Positions 31,765 through 40,575 of a DNA stretch of 64,000 bases are shown here, in pieces. The position numbers were made by a program, and so were the translations under genes. The stretch spans positions 62,001 through 126,000 of the forward strand of contig JARUPY010000135.1 of the NCBI GenBank assembly GCA_029817715.1, given 5' to 3'. Under the pieces are notes generated by a model, which worked only from the letters and a program-made list of their open reading frames with translations, ran no database searches and had not been told where the DNA came from. Numbering within the stretch: position 1 is the first letter of the stretch; each line of letters opens with the position of its first letter. This DNA comes from Melastoma dodecandrum (Eukaryota; Streptophyta; Magnoliopsida; Myrtales; Melastomataceae).

Positions 31765-32424
31765 CTATTTGATCGCTTCACCCAGCTGATGGACAGATTC
31801 TTCCAAAATCTGACGTCCAGTAAGGTTCATGATGGACAACCCCAGGCTTAAAACTTTAGCGTTGTTGTCGAGATCTGAAGTTTCAGACAATATCTTCAAT
31901 TGAATGGCAAACTGAGCTTGTGCTTCGGGCGACAATCTCCGCAGAGCTGCAAAGCATAGGGTTGGTAACTGTTTCGCGGCCTTTTCAAAAACTATCCTAT
32001 CCATTATTCCTGAAATCGCAGTCAGTCTTTGTCGGGCAATGACCCTGTCTACAGACTCGTCGATGACATTCAGGAATATATCAATGACGATAGAAGGGCC
32101 CGCAGAAATTTCCCCATCCGACGTTTTCAGTTTAAAAAAGGAGCTCCTGAAGAATGCTGCTGCGCCGAATCCGGCGGCCAACACCAACATCATAGTGCTT
32201 GGCGGAGACACGGTGCCGTTAGCGCTGTGTTTATACCCCAGCCACTCTGGCTGTGCATACTGTAATAATTGAAGCGCGACGATTGAAAGAGCGCCATTAA
32301 AAACCAAATAGATCGAGCTTGGTAACGTTCTGATACATAAGAATCTGTAATCCGTATGCCGGGATACGAGTTCGGCGGTGCCGACGAGGCAGCCGATTGC
32401 AAAAGCGAGTCCGCACTCAAGCAT
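31765..32424 (-). CDS. Unrecognised membrane protein with cytoplasmic helical domain (islet gene 2)
   Basis: A 219-residue protein. Hydrophobic segments lie around ECGLAFAIGCLVGTAELV, IRTLPSSIYLVFNGALSIVA and PPSTMMLVLAAGFGAAAFF, so there are about three membrane helices. These are followed by a soluble domain of about 125 residues: SIVIDIFLNVIDESVDRVIA, the arginine-containing RQRLTAISGIMDRI, and the end KVLSLGLSIMNLTGRQILEE. I recognise no family. Its low GC content sets it apart from the genome. It starts 23 bases after the end of the small upstream gene and is surely co-transcribed with it. The combination of a membrane anchor with a conserved-looking helical domain suggests signalling or defence, but that is speculation. 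Confidence 0.65.
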   Translation of the reverse strand: MLECGLAFAIGCLVGTAELVSRHTDYRFLCIRTLPSSIYLVFNGALSIVALQLLQYAQPEWLGYKHSANGTVSPPSTMMLVLAAGFGAAAFFRSSFFKLKTSDGEISAGPSIVIDIFLNVIDESVDRVIARQRLTAISGIMDRIVFEKAAKQLPTLCFAALRRLSPEAQAQFAIQLKILSETSDLDNNAKVLSLGLSIMNLTGRQILEESVHQLGEAIK

Positions 32425-32447
32425 TCTAGTCCGGCTCTACGAAAATT

Positions 32448-32738
32448 TCAGTCGATATACAGCTTGCCCATTTTAGTTAACTTGGCAAATAACTCATCAT
32501 TTTCTTCCTCGATATCTATCAGTTCAAGTTTCCTACATTGAATAAGAGCAGAAAGAACATCACTTTTTGATGCGCCCAAAGACTCTGCAAGAGATTTCAC
32601 AGATTCGAGCCGCTTGCTGTCGCGCAGTTCCTTTAAAATCAATCTCAGAAGTTCGGACTCGAGCAGTCCTGAACTGTTCGATGAGAAATTATTATATGTG
32701 CTCAGAAACGTGCCAAAGGTGTTTGAGTTTGCAGCCAT
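32448..32738 (-). CDS. Small winged-helix-like protein (islet gene 1)
   Basis: A 96-residue protein with GGGAGG seven bases before ATG 32738, which fixes the start. The Ser/Asn-rich N-terminus (MAANSNTFGTFLSTYNN) leads into a helical region (LESELLRLILKELRDSKRL) with a helix-turn-helix-like segment (SVKSLAESLGASKSDVLSAL). A possible wing follows (LELIDIEEENDELFAKLTKM). The layout resembles small winged-helix domains used as DNA-binding or protein-adaptor modules. It lies first in a two-gene operon with the membrane protein and shares its low GC content. No family is recognised. Confidence 0.65.
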   Translation of the reverse strand: MAANSNTFGTFLSTYNNFSSNSSGLLESELLRLILKELRDSKRLESVKSLAESLGASKSDVLSALIQCRKLELIDIEEENDELFAKLTKMGKLYID

Positions 32739-32847
32739 GACAAGCCTCCCGGATGTGAGCCGTTCCCATGAGAAGTGTATGCCTCGCATGGCGCTATGTC
32801 ATCGCCATCTGAAGCCCTTCGATGACGATCGCATGTCCGCCCTGTCG

Positions 32848-32890
32848 AACCTCTTCGAACGGGCCATGTTCCTGCTCAGGCGGCGAGGGC
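32848..32890 (+). repeat. Right direct repeat: diverged copy of metW 3' end (att-like)
   Basis: AACCTCTTCG, a 9-base spacer, then TGTTCCTGCTCAGGCGG and CGAGGGC. Translated in the matching frame it reads NLFERAMFLLRR against [13 protein letters not shown] of metW, with the stop codon lost. It is therefore a displaced or foreign metW tail rather than a chance match. No metW sequence continues to its left. Confidence 0.55.
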
Positions 32891-32923
32891 GCGGGCGGAA
32901 GGGGGTGCGCCCGCCGGGCCCCG

Positions 32924-33406
32924 TCACGGCCCGCAGGCGTCCGGGGGCAGCAGCCGCGCGGAGGTCGCGGCCCGCAACCGGTGCGGATCGACGCTGAAGA
33001 CGGCGTCCGGCGTCCCGGCCGCCGCCCAGACCAGGGCGTGGGACAGGAGGCTCGGGTCCATGTAGAGGTCGATCGGGGCCTTGTGGCCGAGAGGCGACAC
33101 GCCGCCGATGGCGAAGCCCGTGACCTCGCGCACCGTCCTGGCCTCGGCGCGGGTGAGGTCCGTGTCGATCGCGCGACCCGCGGCCTCGAGGTCGACCTGA
33201 CGGTCGCCGGCGACGAGCAGCATCACGAGCCCTCCGGTGCGCGAGCTCTGGAACCCGAGGGACTTCACGATCTGGCCGACCGTGCATCGGCAGGCCGCGG
33301 CGGCCTCGGCGGCCGTCCTCGTGCTGGCCGGCATCGTGACGATGTCGATGTCCAACGCCGCGTCGCGGGCCGCGCGGCTCACGCGATCGATGCTTTTCTC
33401 CGCCAC
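32924..33406 (-). CDS. YbaK/EbsC (ProX-like) aminoacyl-tRNA deacylase family protein
   Basis: A 160-residue single-domain protein. CRCTVGQIVKSLGFQSS carries the conserved catalytic-type lysine. LVMLLVAGDRQVDLEAAG and VREVTGFAIGGVSPLGHKAP, with the G-x-x-P loop, are typical of the YbaK/ProXp superfamily that clears mischarged aminoacyl-tRNAs (Ala-tRNAPro or Cys-tRNAPro). Which substrate it edits is not readable. It lies just to the right of the islet boundary with its 3' end facing it. Confidence 0.85.
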   Translation of the reverse strand: MAEKSIDRVSRAARDAALDIDIVTMPASTRTAAEAAAACRCTVGQIVKSLGFQSSRTGGLVMLLVAGDRQVDLEAAGRAIDTDLTRAEARTVREVTGFAIGGVSPLGHKAPIDLYMDPSLLSHALVWAAAGTPDAVFSVDPHRLRAATSARLLPPDACGP

Positions 33407-33544
33407 CTGATCCTCGCTGGCCCGGCTTTCCGGCTCGGCCGCATCATCGATGCCGGACCGCCTGTCGGCAAGCGCCGACCTCTGGTCCGGCGCTCCGCCC
33501 TCACGGTCCGCGACGGCGGGCGCCGGCGAAACGCGCGGGACGGC

Positions 33545-34165
33545 TCACCCCAGATGTTTCTGGATGTCTCCCAGGATCACCAGGTGTTCCTCGATGCGGC
33601 CCTTGGCGAGCTTCGCGATCGCCGTCTCGGTCTCGTCGTCCGCCACCTTGAGATAGGCGTCCTGGATGCCGAGGAGCTTCTTGTGGCCCTCGACCTGGGC
33701 CTGCACGTAGGCCTTCTCGAATTCCGGCCCGTCCGGCATGGCGCGGAACGTCTCGACCGCCGCCTTGCCCTCGGCGTCGAGGTTGGCCTCCACCTCGGCG
33801 TCGGTCGGCGGCTTGATGGTGCCCATGGGCCTCACGCCGGGCGTCATGCGGTCCTTGAGGATATCGGCGATGCCGTCCTGCTCGGCGATCTCGAAATCGG
33901 CGAACTGCCTGCCCATCGGGTGCTTCAGCTTGGCCTTCGCGATGCGGCTGACCAGCAGCGACAGCGAGCCCACCGTCATGGTGTCCTTGATGTGTGTCTT
34001 CACGGCCTCCGACAGGCCCGACACCGGCATGTCCATCTTCATGGCGGGCGCGGGGGCCGGCGCCGGCGCGGCCGGGGTCACGGATTGGGCGAGCGCCGGG
34101 CCGGAGGCCAGCGTGGCCCCGGCGGCGCCGGTCAGCAGGCCGGCGAGCAGGATGCGTCGTTCCAT
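33545..34165 (-). CDS. Exported DUF4142 family protein
   Basis: A 206-residue protein from ATG 34165 with GGAGAG upstream. The signal peptide (ERRILLAGLLTGAAGATLA) ends near ALAQS, then comes an Ala/Pro linker. The ferritin-like four-helix pattern of DUF4142 follows: SLLVSRIAKAKLKHPMGRQF, FADFEIAEQDGIADIL, and YVQAQVEGHKKLLGIQDAYL with His in helix 3. The family is periplasmic, of unknown function. It is divergent from lutA. Confidence 0.8.
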   Translation of the reverse strand: MERRILLAGLLTGAAGATLASGPALAQSVTPAAPAPAPAPAMKMDMPVSGLSEAVKTHIKDTMTVGSLSLLVSRIAKAKLKHPMGRQFADFEIAEQDGIADILKDRMTPGVRPMGTIKPPTDAEVEANLDAEGKAAVETFRAMPDGPEFEKAYVQAQVEGHKKLLGIQDAYLKVADDETETAIAKLAKGRIEEHLVILGDIQKHLG

Positions 34166-34379
34166 CGGATCTCTCCTCGTCGGGCCGCAGACCCGGGCAT
34201 CCGCCGCGCCGCGCCCGCGGGACGGCAACGGGCCGGCCCGGGACATGGTTGCCTGCCGCCGCGGCGGCGCGGTCCAAGCCGCCGCGCGGGCCATGCCGCC
34301 GCGCGGCCGATGCCGCATTGACGCTGGCCCCCGCGGACTCCTACATCAGCCCGGCATTCAGGGAGGCGCGGGGCGCTTG

Positions 34380-35180
34380 GTGAAGATAGCGGCGGCAGCG
34401 CGCGGCGGCCCGCGCGGCGAGGTGCGGGTCGGGCTTTTCGTCACCTGCCTGGTGGACCTGTTCCGGCCCTCGGTGGGCTTCGCGGCCGCCAAGCTGCTGC
34501 AGGACGCGGGCTGCCTCGTCGAGGTCCCGACCCAGACCTGCTGCGGCCAGCCGGCCTATAATTCGGGCGACCGGGGCACGACGGCCGCCCTCGCCGCCCA
34601 GGCGATCCGCGCCTTCGCGGGCTACGACTACGTGGTGGCGCCCTCGGGCTCCTGCGCGGGCATGATCAAGCGCCACTATCCCGAACTCTTCGCCGACGAC
34701 CCCAACATGCTGCCGAAGGCCGAGGAGCTCGCCTCCCGCACCTACGAGCTCGTCTCCTTCCTGACCGACGTGATGGGCGTCAGCCGCGTCGACGCCGCCT
34801 TCGACGGCTCCGTCACCTATCACGACGGCTGCTCGGGCCTGCGCGAGCTCGGCGTGCGCGACCAGCCGCGGCGCCTGCTCGGCACCGTGCGGGGGCTCGA
34901 CCTCGTGGAATCCAGGAACACCGACACCTGCTGCGGCTTCGGCGGCACCTTCGCGGTCAAATACGGCGAGCTGTCCAACTCCATCGTGGAGCGCAAGGCC
35001 GCCACCGTGGTGGAGAGCGGCGCCCGCACGCTGGTGGCGGGCGACCTCGGCTGCCTCATGAACATCGCCGGCAAGCTCAGCCGCATGGGGTCCGACATGG
35101 AGGTGCGCCACGTCGCCGAGATCCTCGCCGACATGACCGAGGCCGCCCCCATCGGCGCGCCCCAGACCCTGAAAGACTGA
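34380..35180 (+). CDS. lutA: L-lactate utilization protein LutA ((Fe-S) oxidoreductase subunit)
   Basis: A 266-residue protein from GTG 34380 with TTG 34377 as an alternative. It has two CCG domains: CLVEVPTQTCCGQPAYNSGD with SGSCAGMIKRHYP, and NTDTCCGFGGTFAVKYGELS. The cysteine-rich CCG motifs bind an unusual 4Fe-4S cluster, as in the heterodisulfide-reductase-like subunits. LutA works with LutB and LutC to oxidise L-lactate to pyruvate. lutB follows after 22 bases. Confidence 0.92.
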   Translation: MKIAAAARGGPRGEVRVGLFVTCLVDLFRPSVGFAAAKLLQDAGCLVEVPTQTCCGQPAYNSGDRGTTAALAAQAIRAFAGYDYVVAPSGSCAGMIKRHYPELFADDPNMLPKAEELASRTYELVSFLTDVMGVSRVDAAFDGSVTYHDGCSGLRELGVRDQPRRLLGTVRGLDLVESRNTDTCCGFGGTFAVKYGELSNSIVERKAATVVESGARTLVAGDLGCLMNIAGKLSRMGSDMEVRHVAEILADMTEAAPIGAPQTLKD

Positions 35181-35202
35181 CGGCCGCGCCCCGGAGGGCC
35201 TC

Positions 35203-36642
35203 ATGACGATCCACCCCACATCGCCGCAGTTCAAGGACAACGCCCACCGGGCGCTCGAAGACCGCGACCTGCAGAAGGCCCTCGGCCACGTCCGCCAGGC
35301 CTTCATCGCCAAGCGCGCCGCCGCGGCCGCGGCCCTGCCCGAATTCGAGGCGCTGCGCGACTCGGCGCGCGACATCAAGGCCCACACGCTCCGCCATCTC
35401 GACCTCTACATCGAGGCCTGGGAGGAGAAGGTCACGGCGGCGGGCGGCCACGTCCACTTCGCCCGCGACGCCGCCGAGGCCCGCGAGGCCGTGCTGGGCA
35501 TCTGCCGCCGCGTCGGCGCCCGCACCGTGACCAAGGGCAAGTCCATGATCTCGGAGGAGATCGGGCTCAACGCCGCCATCGAGGCGGCCGGCCTCGTGCC
35601 GGTCGAGACCGACCTCGGCGAATACCTGGTGCAGATCCGCGGCGAGGTGCCCTCGCACATCATCGCGCCCGCCGTCCACCTGACGCGGGATCAGGTGGAG
35701 GCCGACTTCCGCCGCCACCACACCCACCTCGACGCGGCGCGCGACATCTCCTCCCACTACAGCCTGCAGGCGGAGGCGCGGGGCGTGCTGCGCGAGCGCT
35801 TCCTCGCCGCCGACGTCGGGGTGACGGGCGCCAATTTCCTCGTGGCCGAGACCGGCACCTCCATCATCGTCACCAACGAGGGCAACGGCGACCTGACGCA
35901 GCTCCTGCCGCGCGTCCACGTCGTGCTGGCCTCGATCGAGAAGCTCGTGCCGACGCTGGAGGACGTGGGGCAGCTGCTGCGCGTCCTCGCCCGCTCCGCG
36001 ACCGGGCAGGAGATGTCGGTCTACACCACGCTCTCGACCGGGCCGAAGCGCCCCGATGATCCCGATGGGCCGGACGAGTACCACGTCGTGCTCATCGACA
36101 ACGGCCGCTCCTCCATGCTGGGCACCAGCTTCGAGGACATGCTGCGCTGCATCCGCTGCGGCGCCTGCATGAACCATTGCCCGGTCTACCACTCGGTGGG
36201 AGGGCACGCCTACGGCTGGATCTATCCCGGACCCATGGGGGCGGTGCTGACGCCCTCGCTGATCGGCGTGGGCACGGCGGGCCACCTGCCCAACGCCTCC
36301 ACCTTCTGCGGCCGCTGCGAGAGCGTCTGCCCGGTCCGCATCCCGCTGCCCAAGCTGATGCGCCACTGGCGCGAGCGCGAGTTCGAGCGCCACCTCCAGC
36401 CCGCCGCGGTGCGGGGCGGCCTCGGCCTCTGGGGCTGGTTCGCGACCCGCCCGGCGCTCTACCGCTTCGCCACCGGCCTCGCCATGCGGGCGCTGCATCT
36501 CGCGGGCGGCAACAAGGGGCGCTTCGCCGCCCTGCCGCTCGCCAAGGGCTGGACGGATTACCGCGACATGCCCGCCCCCCAGGGCGGCACGTTCCAGAGC
36601 CAGTGGAAGAACCGCCGCGGCGACCGCCAGAGGGCCGCATGA
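35203..36642 (+). CDS. lutB: L-lactate utilization protein LutB (iron-sulfur subunit)
   Basis: A 479-residue protein. The N-terminal LUD domain includes TVTKGKSMISEEIGLNAAIE and VGVTGANFLVAETGTSIIV. Two 4Fe-4S motifs follow, CIRCGACMNHCPVY and CGRCESVCPVRIPLPKLM, passing electrons out of the complex. The C-terminal region ends with a DUF3390-like stretch. lutC starts inside its stop codon (ATGA), so the three genes are translationally coupled. Length and motif order match the family. Confidence 0.95.
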   Translation: MTIHPTSPQFKDNAHRALEDRDLQKALGHVRQAFIAKRAAAAAALPEFEALRDSARDIKAHTLRHLDLYIEAWEEKVTAAGGHVHFARDAAEAREAVLGICRRVGARTVTKGKSMISEEIGLNAAIEAAGLVPVETDLGEYLVQIRGEVPSHIIAPAVHLTRDQVEADFRRHHTHLDAARDISSHYSLQAEARGVLRERFLAADVGVTGANFLVAETGTSIIVTNEGNGDLTQLLPRVHVVLASIEKLVPTLEDVGQLLRVLARSATGQEMSVYTTLSTGPKRPDDPDGPDEYHVVLIDNGRSSMLGTSFEDMLRCIRCGACMNHCPVYHSVGGHAYGWIYPGPMGAVLTPSLIGVGTAGHLPNASTFCGRCESVCPVRIPLPKLMRHWREREFERHLQPAAVRGGLGLWGWFATRPALYRFATGLAMRALHLAGGNKGRFAALPLAKGWTDYRDMPAPQGGTFQSQWKNRRGDRQRAA

Positions 36643-37314
36643 GCGAGGCGCGCGACACGGTGCTCGGCACCATCCGCCGCTCGCTCGGCGTCACCGGCCG
36701 GGAGGCGCCCCGGCGCGACGCCGTCGCGGCCCGCCTCGCGGCCGCCCGGCCCGGCGTCGTCCCGGCGCGCGGGCAGCTGCCCGAGGCCGAGCGGCTCCAG
36801 CTGTTTCTGCGACAAGGTCGAGGCCTCGGCCGCCACCGTGGCGCGGGTGCCGACCGGGGCCGACGTGCCCGGCGAGATCGCCCGTTTCCTGCGGGACGCC
36901 AACCTGCCGGCGACGCTGCGCATGGGGGCGGATCCGGAGCTCCAGGCCATGCCCTGGTCGGACACGGCGCTCGAGACCGCGACGGGCCCCTCGGACGGGT
37001 CGGACGTCAACGGGCTGAGCCGGGCCTTCGGTGGCGTCGCGGAGAGCGGTACGCTGGCCCTGGTGTCGGGCCAGGACAATCCCACCACGCTCAACTTCCT
37101 GCCCGACAACCACATCGGCGTGGTGAAGGCCCAAGACGTGGCGGGCGACTACGAATCCGTGCTGGCCCGCGTTCGGGAACGCTACGGCAAGGGCGCCATG
37201 CCGCGCACGCTCAACTTCGTGACCGGGCCCTCACGCTCCGCCGACATCGAGCAGACCCTGATCCTCGGTGCCCATGGGCCGCGGCGCCTGCACGTGATCC
37301 TGGTGGAGGGCTGA
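36639..37314 (+). CDS. lutC: L-lactate utilization protein LutC (frameshift near 36806)
   Basis: ATG 36639 overlaps the lutB stop. The first part (RDTVLGTIRRSLGVTG to LQLF) is followed by a break at TTTCTGCG; dropping one T gives LQLFCDKVEASAATVARVPT and the LUD core. The core includes SDVNGLSRAFGGVAESGTLA, NFLPDNHIGVVKAQDV and FVTGPSRSADIEQTLILGAHGP. The corrected length is about 224 residues. The conserved downstream part argues that the operon is functional and the break is a sequence error. Confidence 0.9.
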
Positions 37315-37400
37315 TTTATGCGCCGGCCGCGAACGGAATCGCGGGATCGCGCGTTCACGGCTCAGCTGACGCTATTGACACGCTTTCGAGGAGTTACGGC

Positions 37401-38237
37401 ATGAGACGGATGCTTTCCGCCGGCATCGCGGCCTGCGCGCTGCTCGCCGCGGCCCCCGCCATGGCCTGCGGCACCGGCAAGGTCCTGTTCTCGGACGATT
37501 TCAAGCAGGTCGATGCCTCCTGGGGCTTCGACAGCCCGGACGTGCAGGTCGAGGAAGGCAAGGTCAAGGTCAAGCCGCAGCCGGACATCTCCAACCTGCT
37601 CGTCTACAAGGGGATCCTGTTCACCGACGCCGATTACTGCCTGACGGTGCGCACACCCAACAAGCTCTCGGACGACGACAACACGATGGCGGGCCCGATC
37701 TTCTGGGCCAAGGACTACGACAACTACTACATGTTCATGATCACGCCGAGCGGCTTCGCCGAGATCACCCGCAAGGTGAACGGCAAGTGGATCGACGTGG
37801 TGGAATGGAAGCAGACGGACGCCATCAAGCGGCCGGCCGGCTCCAACAACCTGCTCGAAGTCCGCACCACCGGCTCGGACATCGCGACCTTCATCAACGA
37901 CAAGCCCTTCGCGACCGTGAAGGGTCAGGCGCCCGAGGGCGGCGGCCAGATCGGCATGCGGGCCCAGTCCGAGAAGAACCAGGTCGATACCTGGAAGTTC
38001 TCGCAACTGCAGGTCACCGCCGTCGAGGGCGCCGCGCCCCCGCCGGCCGCCGCCGGGCCGGCACCCGCCACCGTCGCCCCCAAGGCTCCGGCGCCTGACG
38101 CGAAGGATCGCGGCCCCGGCGGCGGGGTCGCGCGGTTGTGGCACTTCGGCAACAGCCGGGATGGAAACCGCGCCGCGTCGCCGGCGCCCGCCCGGCGCGG
38201 CGGGCGGGGCCACGGATCCACCGTATTGTGCCCCTAG
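37401..38237 (+). CDS. Exported lectin/LamG-like protein (family of 1080-type domains)
   Basis: Starts MRRMLSAGIAACALLAAAPAMA after GAGGAG, with a signal peptide. The mature domain (VLFSDDFKQVDASWGFDSPD, DNYYMFMITPSGFAEITRKV, NLLEVRTTGSDIATFINDKP) has the concanavalin-like jelly-roll pattern of DUF1080/LamG-type sugar-binding or hydrolase domains. After about residue 210 the sequence becomes Ala/Pro-rich, and the last 40 residues are Arg/Gly-rich and may be out of frame or simply disordered. Function is unknown. It lies 86 bases after lutC but with its own ribosome binding site. Confidence 0.68.
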   Translation: MRRMLSAGIAACALLAAAPAMACGTGKVLFSDDFKQVDASWGFDSPDVQVEEGKVKVKPQPDISNLLVYKGILFTDADYCLTVRTPNKLSDDDNTMAGPIFWAKDYDNYYMFMITPSGFAEITRKVNGKWIDVVEWKQTDAIKRPAGSNNLLEVRTTGSDIATFINDKPFATVKGQAPEGGGQIGMRAQSEKNQVDTWKFSQLQVTAVEGAAPPPAAAGPAPATVAPKAPAPDAKDRGPGGGVARLWHFGNSRDGNRAASPAPARRGGRGHGSTVLCP

Positions 38238-38342
38238 CGAGACGACAGGGGCCGCATCGGCCGCGAGGGCGCGATTCCACGCCCTCCGCGCCCGGGCGTT
38301 CGGGCCCGCGTCGCGATGGGCATGGATCGAATGACGGCTGAG

Positions 38343-39939
38343 ATGAAGCGCAATCGGGTGTCGCGGGCAGCGCTCCGCGCGACGGTTGTCGGGTTTGGGC
38401 CTCCTCGGCCTGGCGTCACAGGCGTCCGCCCAATCCTCCCCGCTGCTGTCGCCGGCCCCGATCGCCAGCACGCCCCCGGCCCCCGCGGCCGTCCCCGCCG
38501 CCACCCCGGCGCCCGCCGCACCCGCCGGCGCTCCTCCGGCCGCGGCGGCCGCGCCCGCCATCGCGCTACCCGCCGTCCCGGCGGCCCCGCCCGTCGCGGC
38601 TTCGCTGCCCAAGGTGCCGGCCGCCACGCAGCCCGACGCCGCGGCCGCGGCCGGCACGGCCGTGGCGCCTCCGCCGCCCACCGAGGCCCAGGCGCCCACG
38701 GCCGCGCCCGCGCCCGCGACTCCCGTCGTGGCCGCCAAGAAGAAGCGCGTCGCCCCGCCGGCGCCCCCGCGCGAGACGGCCCTGTCGACCGATCCCGAGC
38801 CGACCCTGACGCCCGAGACCTTCTTCGCGACCGCCAAGGCCTCGGAACGCTACGCCGCCATCGCGGATGCCGGCGGCTGGCCCGAGATCGCCGGGCCCGT
38901 CTCGCCCGGCTCCTCCGGCAAGGCCATCTCCACCCTGCGGCTGCGGCTCGCCATCGAGGGCGACCTCGGCAAGGCCGAGGGCGGAGATCCCGCCGACCTC
39001 ACGGCCGGCATGTTCTCGCAGAAATGGGGCCCCGACCTCACGGCGGCCGTGAAGCGCTTCCAGGCGCGCCACGGCCTCAAGGACACCGGCAGCGTCTCGG
39101 GCGCGACGCTGAAGGCCATGAACGTGCCGGCGCGCACGCGCTTCACGGAGCTCGCCTCCTCGGCGCAGCGCCTCGCCGGCCGCAACATCACCTTCGCGGA
39201 CCGCTACGTCGTGGTGAACATCCCCTCCGCCTCGGTCGAGGCGGTGGAGAACGGCAAGGTGGTGCACCGCTACGTGGCGGTGGTCGGCGGCCCGGATCAT
39301 GCCTCGCCCGAGGTCGACGCCAAGGTCCAGGCCGTCAACCTCAACCCGACCTGGACGCTGCCGGCCTCGATCATCAAGAACGAGATCATCCCCAAGATGC
39401 AGCGGGACCCCGGCTATCTCAGCCGCCAGCGGATCCGCATCCTCGACGGCGCCGGGAACGTCGTCAACGCGTCCTCCATCGACTGGAACTCCCAGCGCGC
39501 CACCAACTACATCCTGCGCCAGGACTCGGGCACGTCGAACGCGCTCGGCAATATCCGCATCAACATGCCGAACAAATACGCCGTCTACATGCACGACACG
39601 CCGTCCAAGCGCTTCTTCGGCGGCGACTACCGGTTCCTGTCGCACGGCTGCGTGCGCGTCGAGGGCGTGTTCGACCTCGCCGCCTGGCTGCTGGAGGGGA
39701 CGGGCGGCTCGCCCTCCGGCACCTGGACCAAGGACGCGATGCTCGGCCAGGTGAAGACCGGCGAGCACGAGGACATCAAGCTCGTGAAGCCCGTGCCGGT
39801 GGCCTGGGTCTATCTCACCGGCTGGGCCGACACGTCGGGCACGGTGCAGTTCCGCGACGACGTCTACGGGATCGACACGGTGGGCGCCAACGTCCAGGCG
39901 CAGGCCGATCCGATCGCCACCGCCATCAACAAGAACTGA
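38343..39939 (+). CDS. L,D-transpeptidase, YcbB-like (frameshift near 38395 in the signal peptide)
   Basis: ATG 38343 begins KRNRVSRAALRATVV. At GGGTTTGGG one surplus T breaks the frame; correcting it gives GLGLLGLASQASAQS, a complete signal peptide. An Ala/Pro-rich linker of about 100 residues follows, then a peptidoglycan-binding domain (KWGPDLTAAVKRFQARHGLK). The L,D-transpeptidase domain has the catalytic motif SHGCVRV with Cys at about residue 436 and VYMHDTPSKRFFGGDYRF ahead of it. The enzyme makes 3-3 crosslinks in peptidoglycan or attaches proteins to it in the periplasm. Corrected length is about 531. Confidence 0.9.
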
Positions 39940-39944
39940 GCCTC

Positions 39945-40532
39945 TTGCTTCTGCCGAGCGATCCCGGCCTCGCCGAGGCCCTCACCGTGACGGGGCTGCT
40001 CACGCTGGGCGGCCTCGTGCTGGTGCCCCGCGCCGTGGTCTGCATCGGGGCGGGCGCGGTGCTGGGCTGGGCGGGTTTCCTGCCGGCGTTGCTCGGCAGC
40101 GCGCGCGGCGCCACGATCGGCTTCCTCCTGGCGCGCTTCGCCCTCGGCGGCGTCATCCGCCGCTTCGTGGCCCGGCACCCCAAGGCCGACCTCGTGATGC
40201 GCGCCATCGAGGCGGAGGGCTGGCGCGTGCTCGGCCTGCTGCGCCTGGGGTCGCCCGTGCCGGGGCCGGTGATCAATTTCGCCTGCGGCGTGTCCCGCAT
40301 GCGCTACGGCGAATATTTCGTCACGTCCGTGGTGGGCATCACGCCCCAGACACTTCTGTTCGTCTATCTCGGCCGCACCGGCGGCGAGGCCCTCGCCAGC
40401 CGGTCGCTCTGGAGCCTCAACGGGTTGACGGCCGCCCTCGGCGTGGCGCTCACGATCGTGGCGCTGTGGCGCCTGCTCGTCGCCGCGAAGCGCCGGTCCG
40501 CCCGCATGCTCGGAGAGGTCGCGGCGGGCTGA
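39945..40532 (+). CDS. VTT-domain (DedA/TVP38-like) membrane protein
   Basis: About 195 residues from TTG 39945, six bases after the L,D-transpeptidase stop; a CTG overlapping that stop is also possible. It is a polytopic membrane protein. GAGAVLGWAGFLPALLGSAR, LGLLRLGSPVPGPVINFACG and YGEYFVTSVVGITPQTLLFV give the SNARE-associated/VTT pattern with the conserved Pro-x-x-N and Gly-rich helices. Relatives include lipid scramblases or flippases (DedA group); the specific role is unknown. Confidence 0.8.
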   Translation: MLLPSDPGLAEALTVTGLLTLGGLVLVPRAVVCIGAGAVLGWAGFLPALLGSARGATIGFLLARFALGGVIRRFVARHPKADLVMRAIEAEGWRVLGLLRLGSPVPGPVINFACGVSRMRYGEYFVTSVVGITPQTLLFVYLGRTGGEALASRSLWSLNGLTAALGVALTIVALWRLLVAAKRRSARMLGEVAAG

Positions 40533-40575
40533 ACCGCCGCGTGACGGCGCCGCCCGCCCGCGCTACATCCCGTCC

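Larger units (their letters stand above)
31537..32847. mobile_element. Low-GC islet inserted at the metW 3' end
   Basis: Base composition drops sharply from about 31560 to 32790 compared with the very GC-rich surroundings: many A/T-ending codons, TTTTTT and ATTATTAG stretches. The islet is bounded by direct repeats of the metW tail and carries only two co-directional genes on the minus strand. No integrase, transposase or toxin-antitoxin hallmark is visible. This is best read as a small horizontally acquired islet or a remnant of an integrated element. The noncoding left part (31533-31764) holds nothing I recognise. Confidence 0.55.

Noticed and set aside
31533..32923. Islet as an insertion sequence
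   Set aside because: There is no transposase and there are no terminal inverted repeats; the flanking repeats are of metW sequence, too long and diverged for a target-site duplication.
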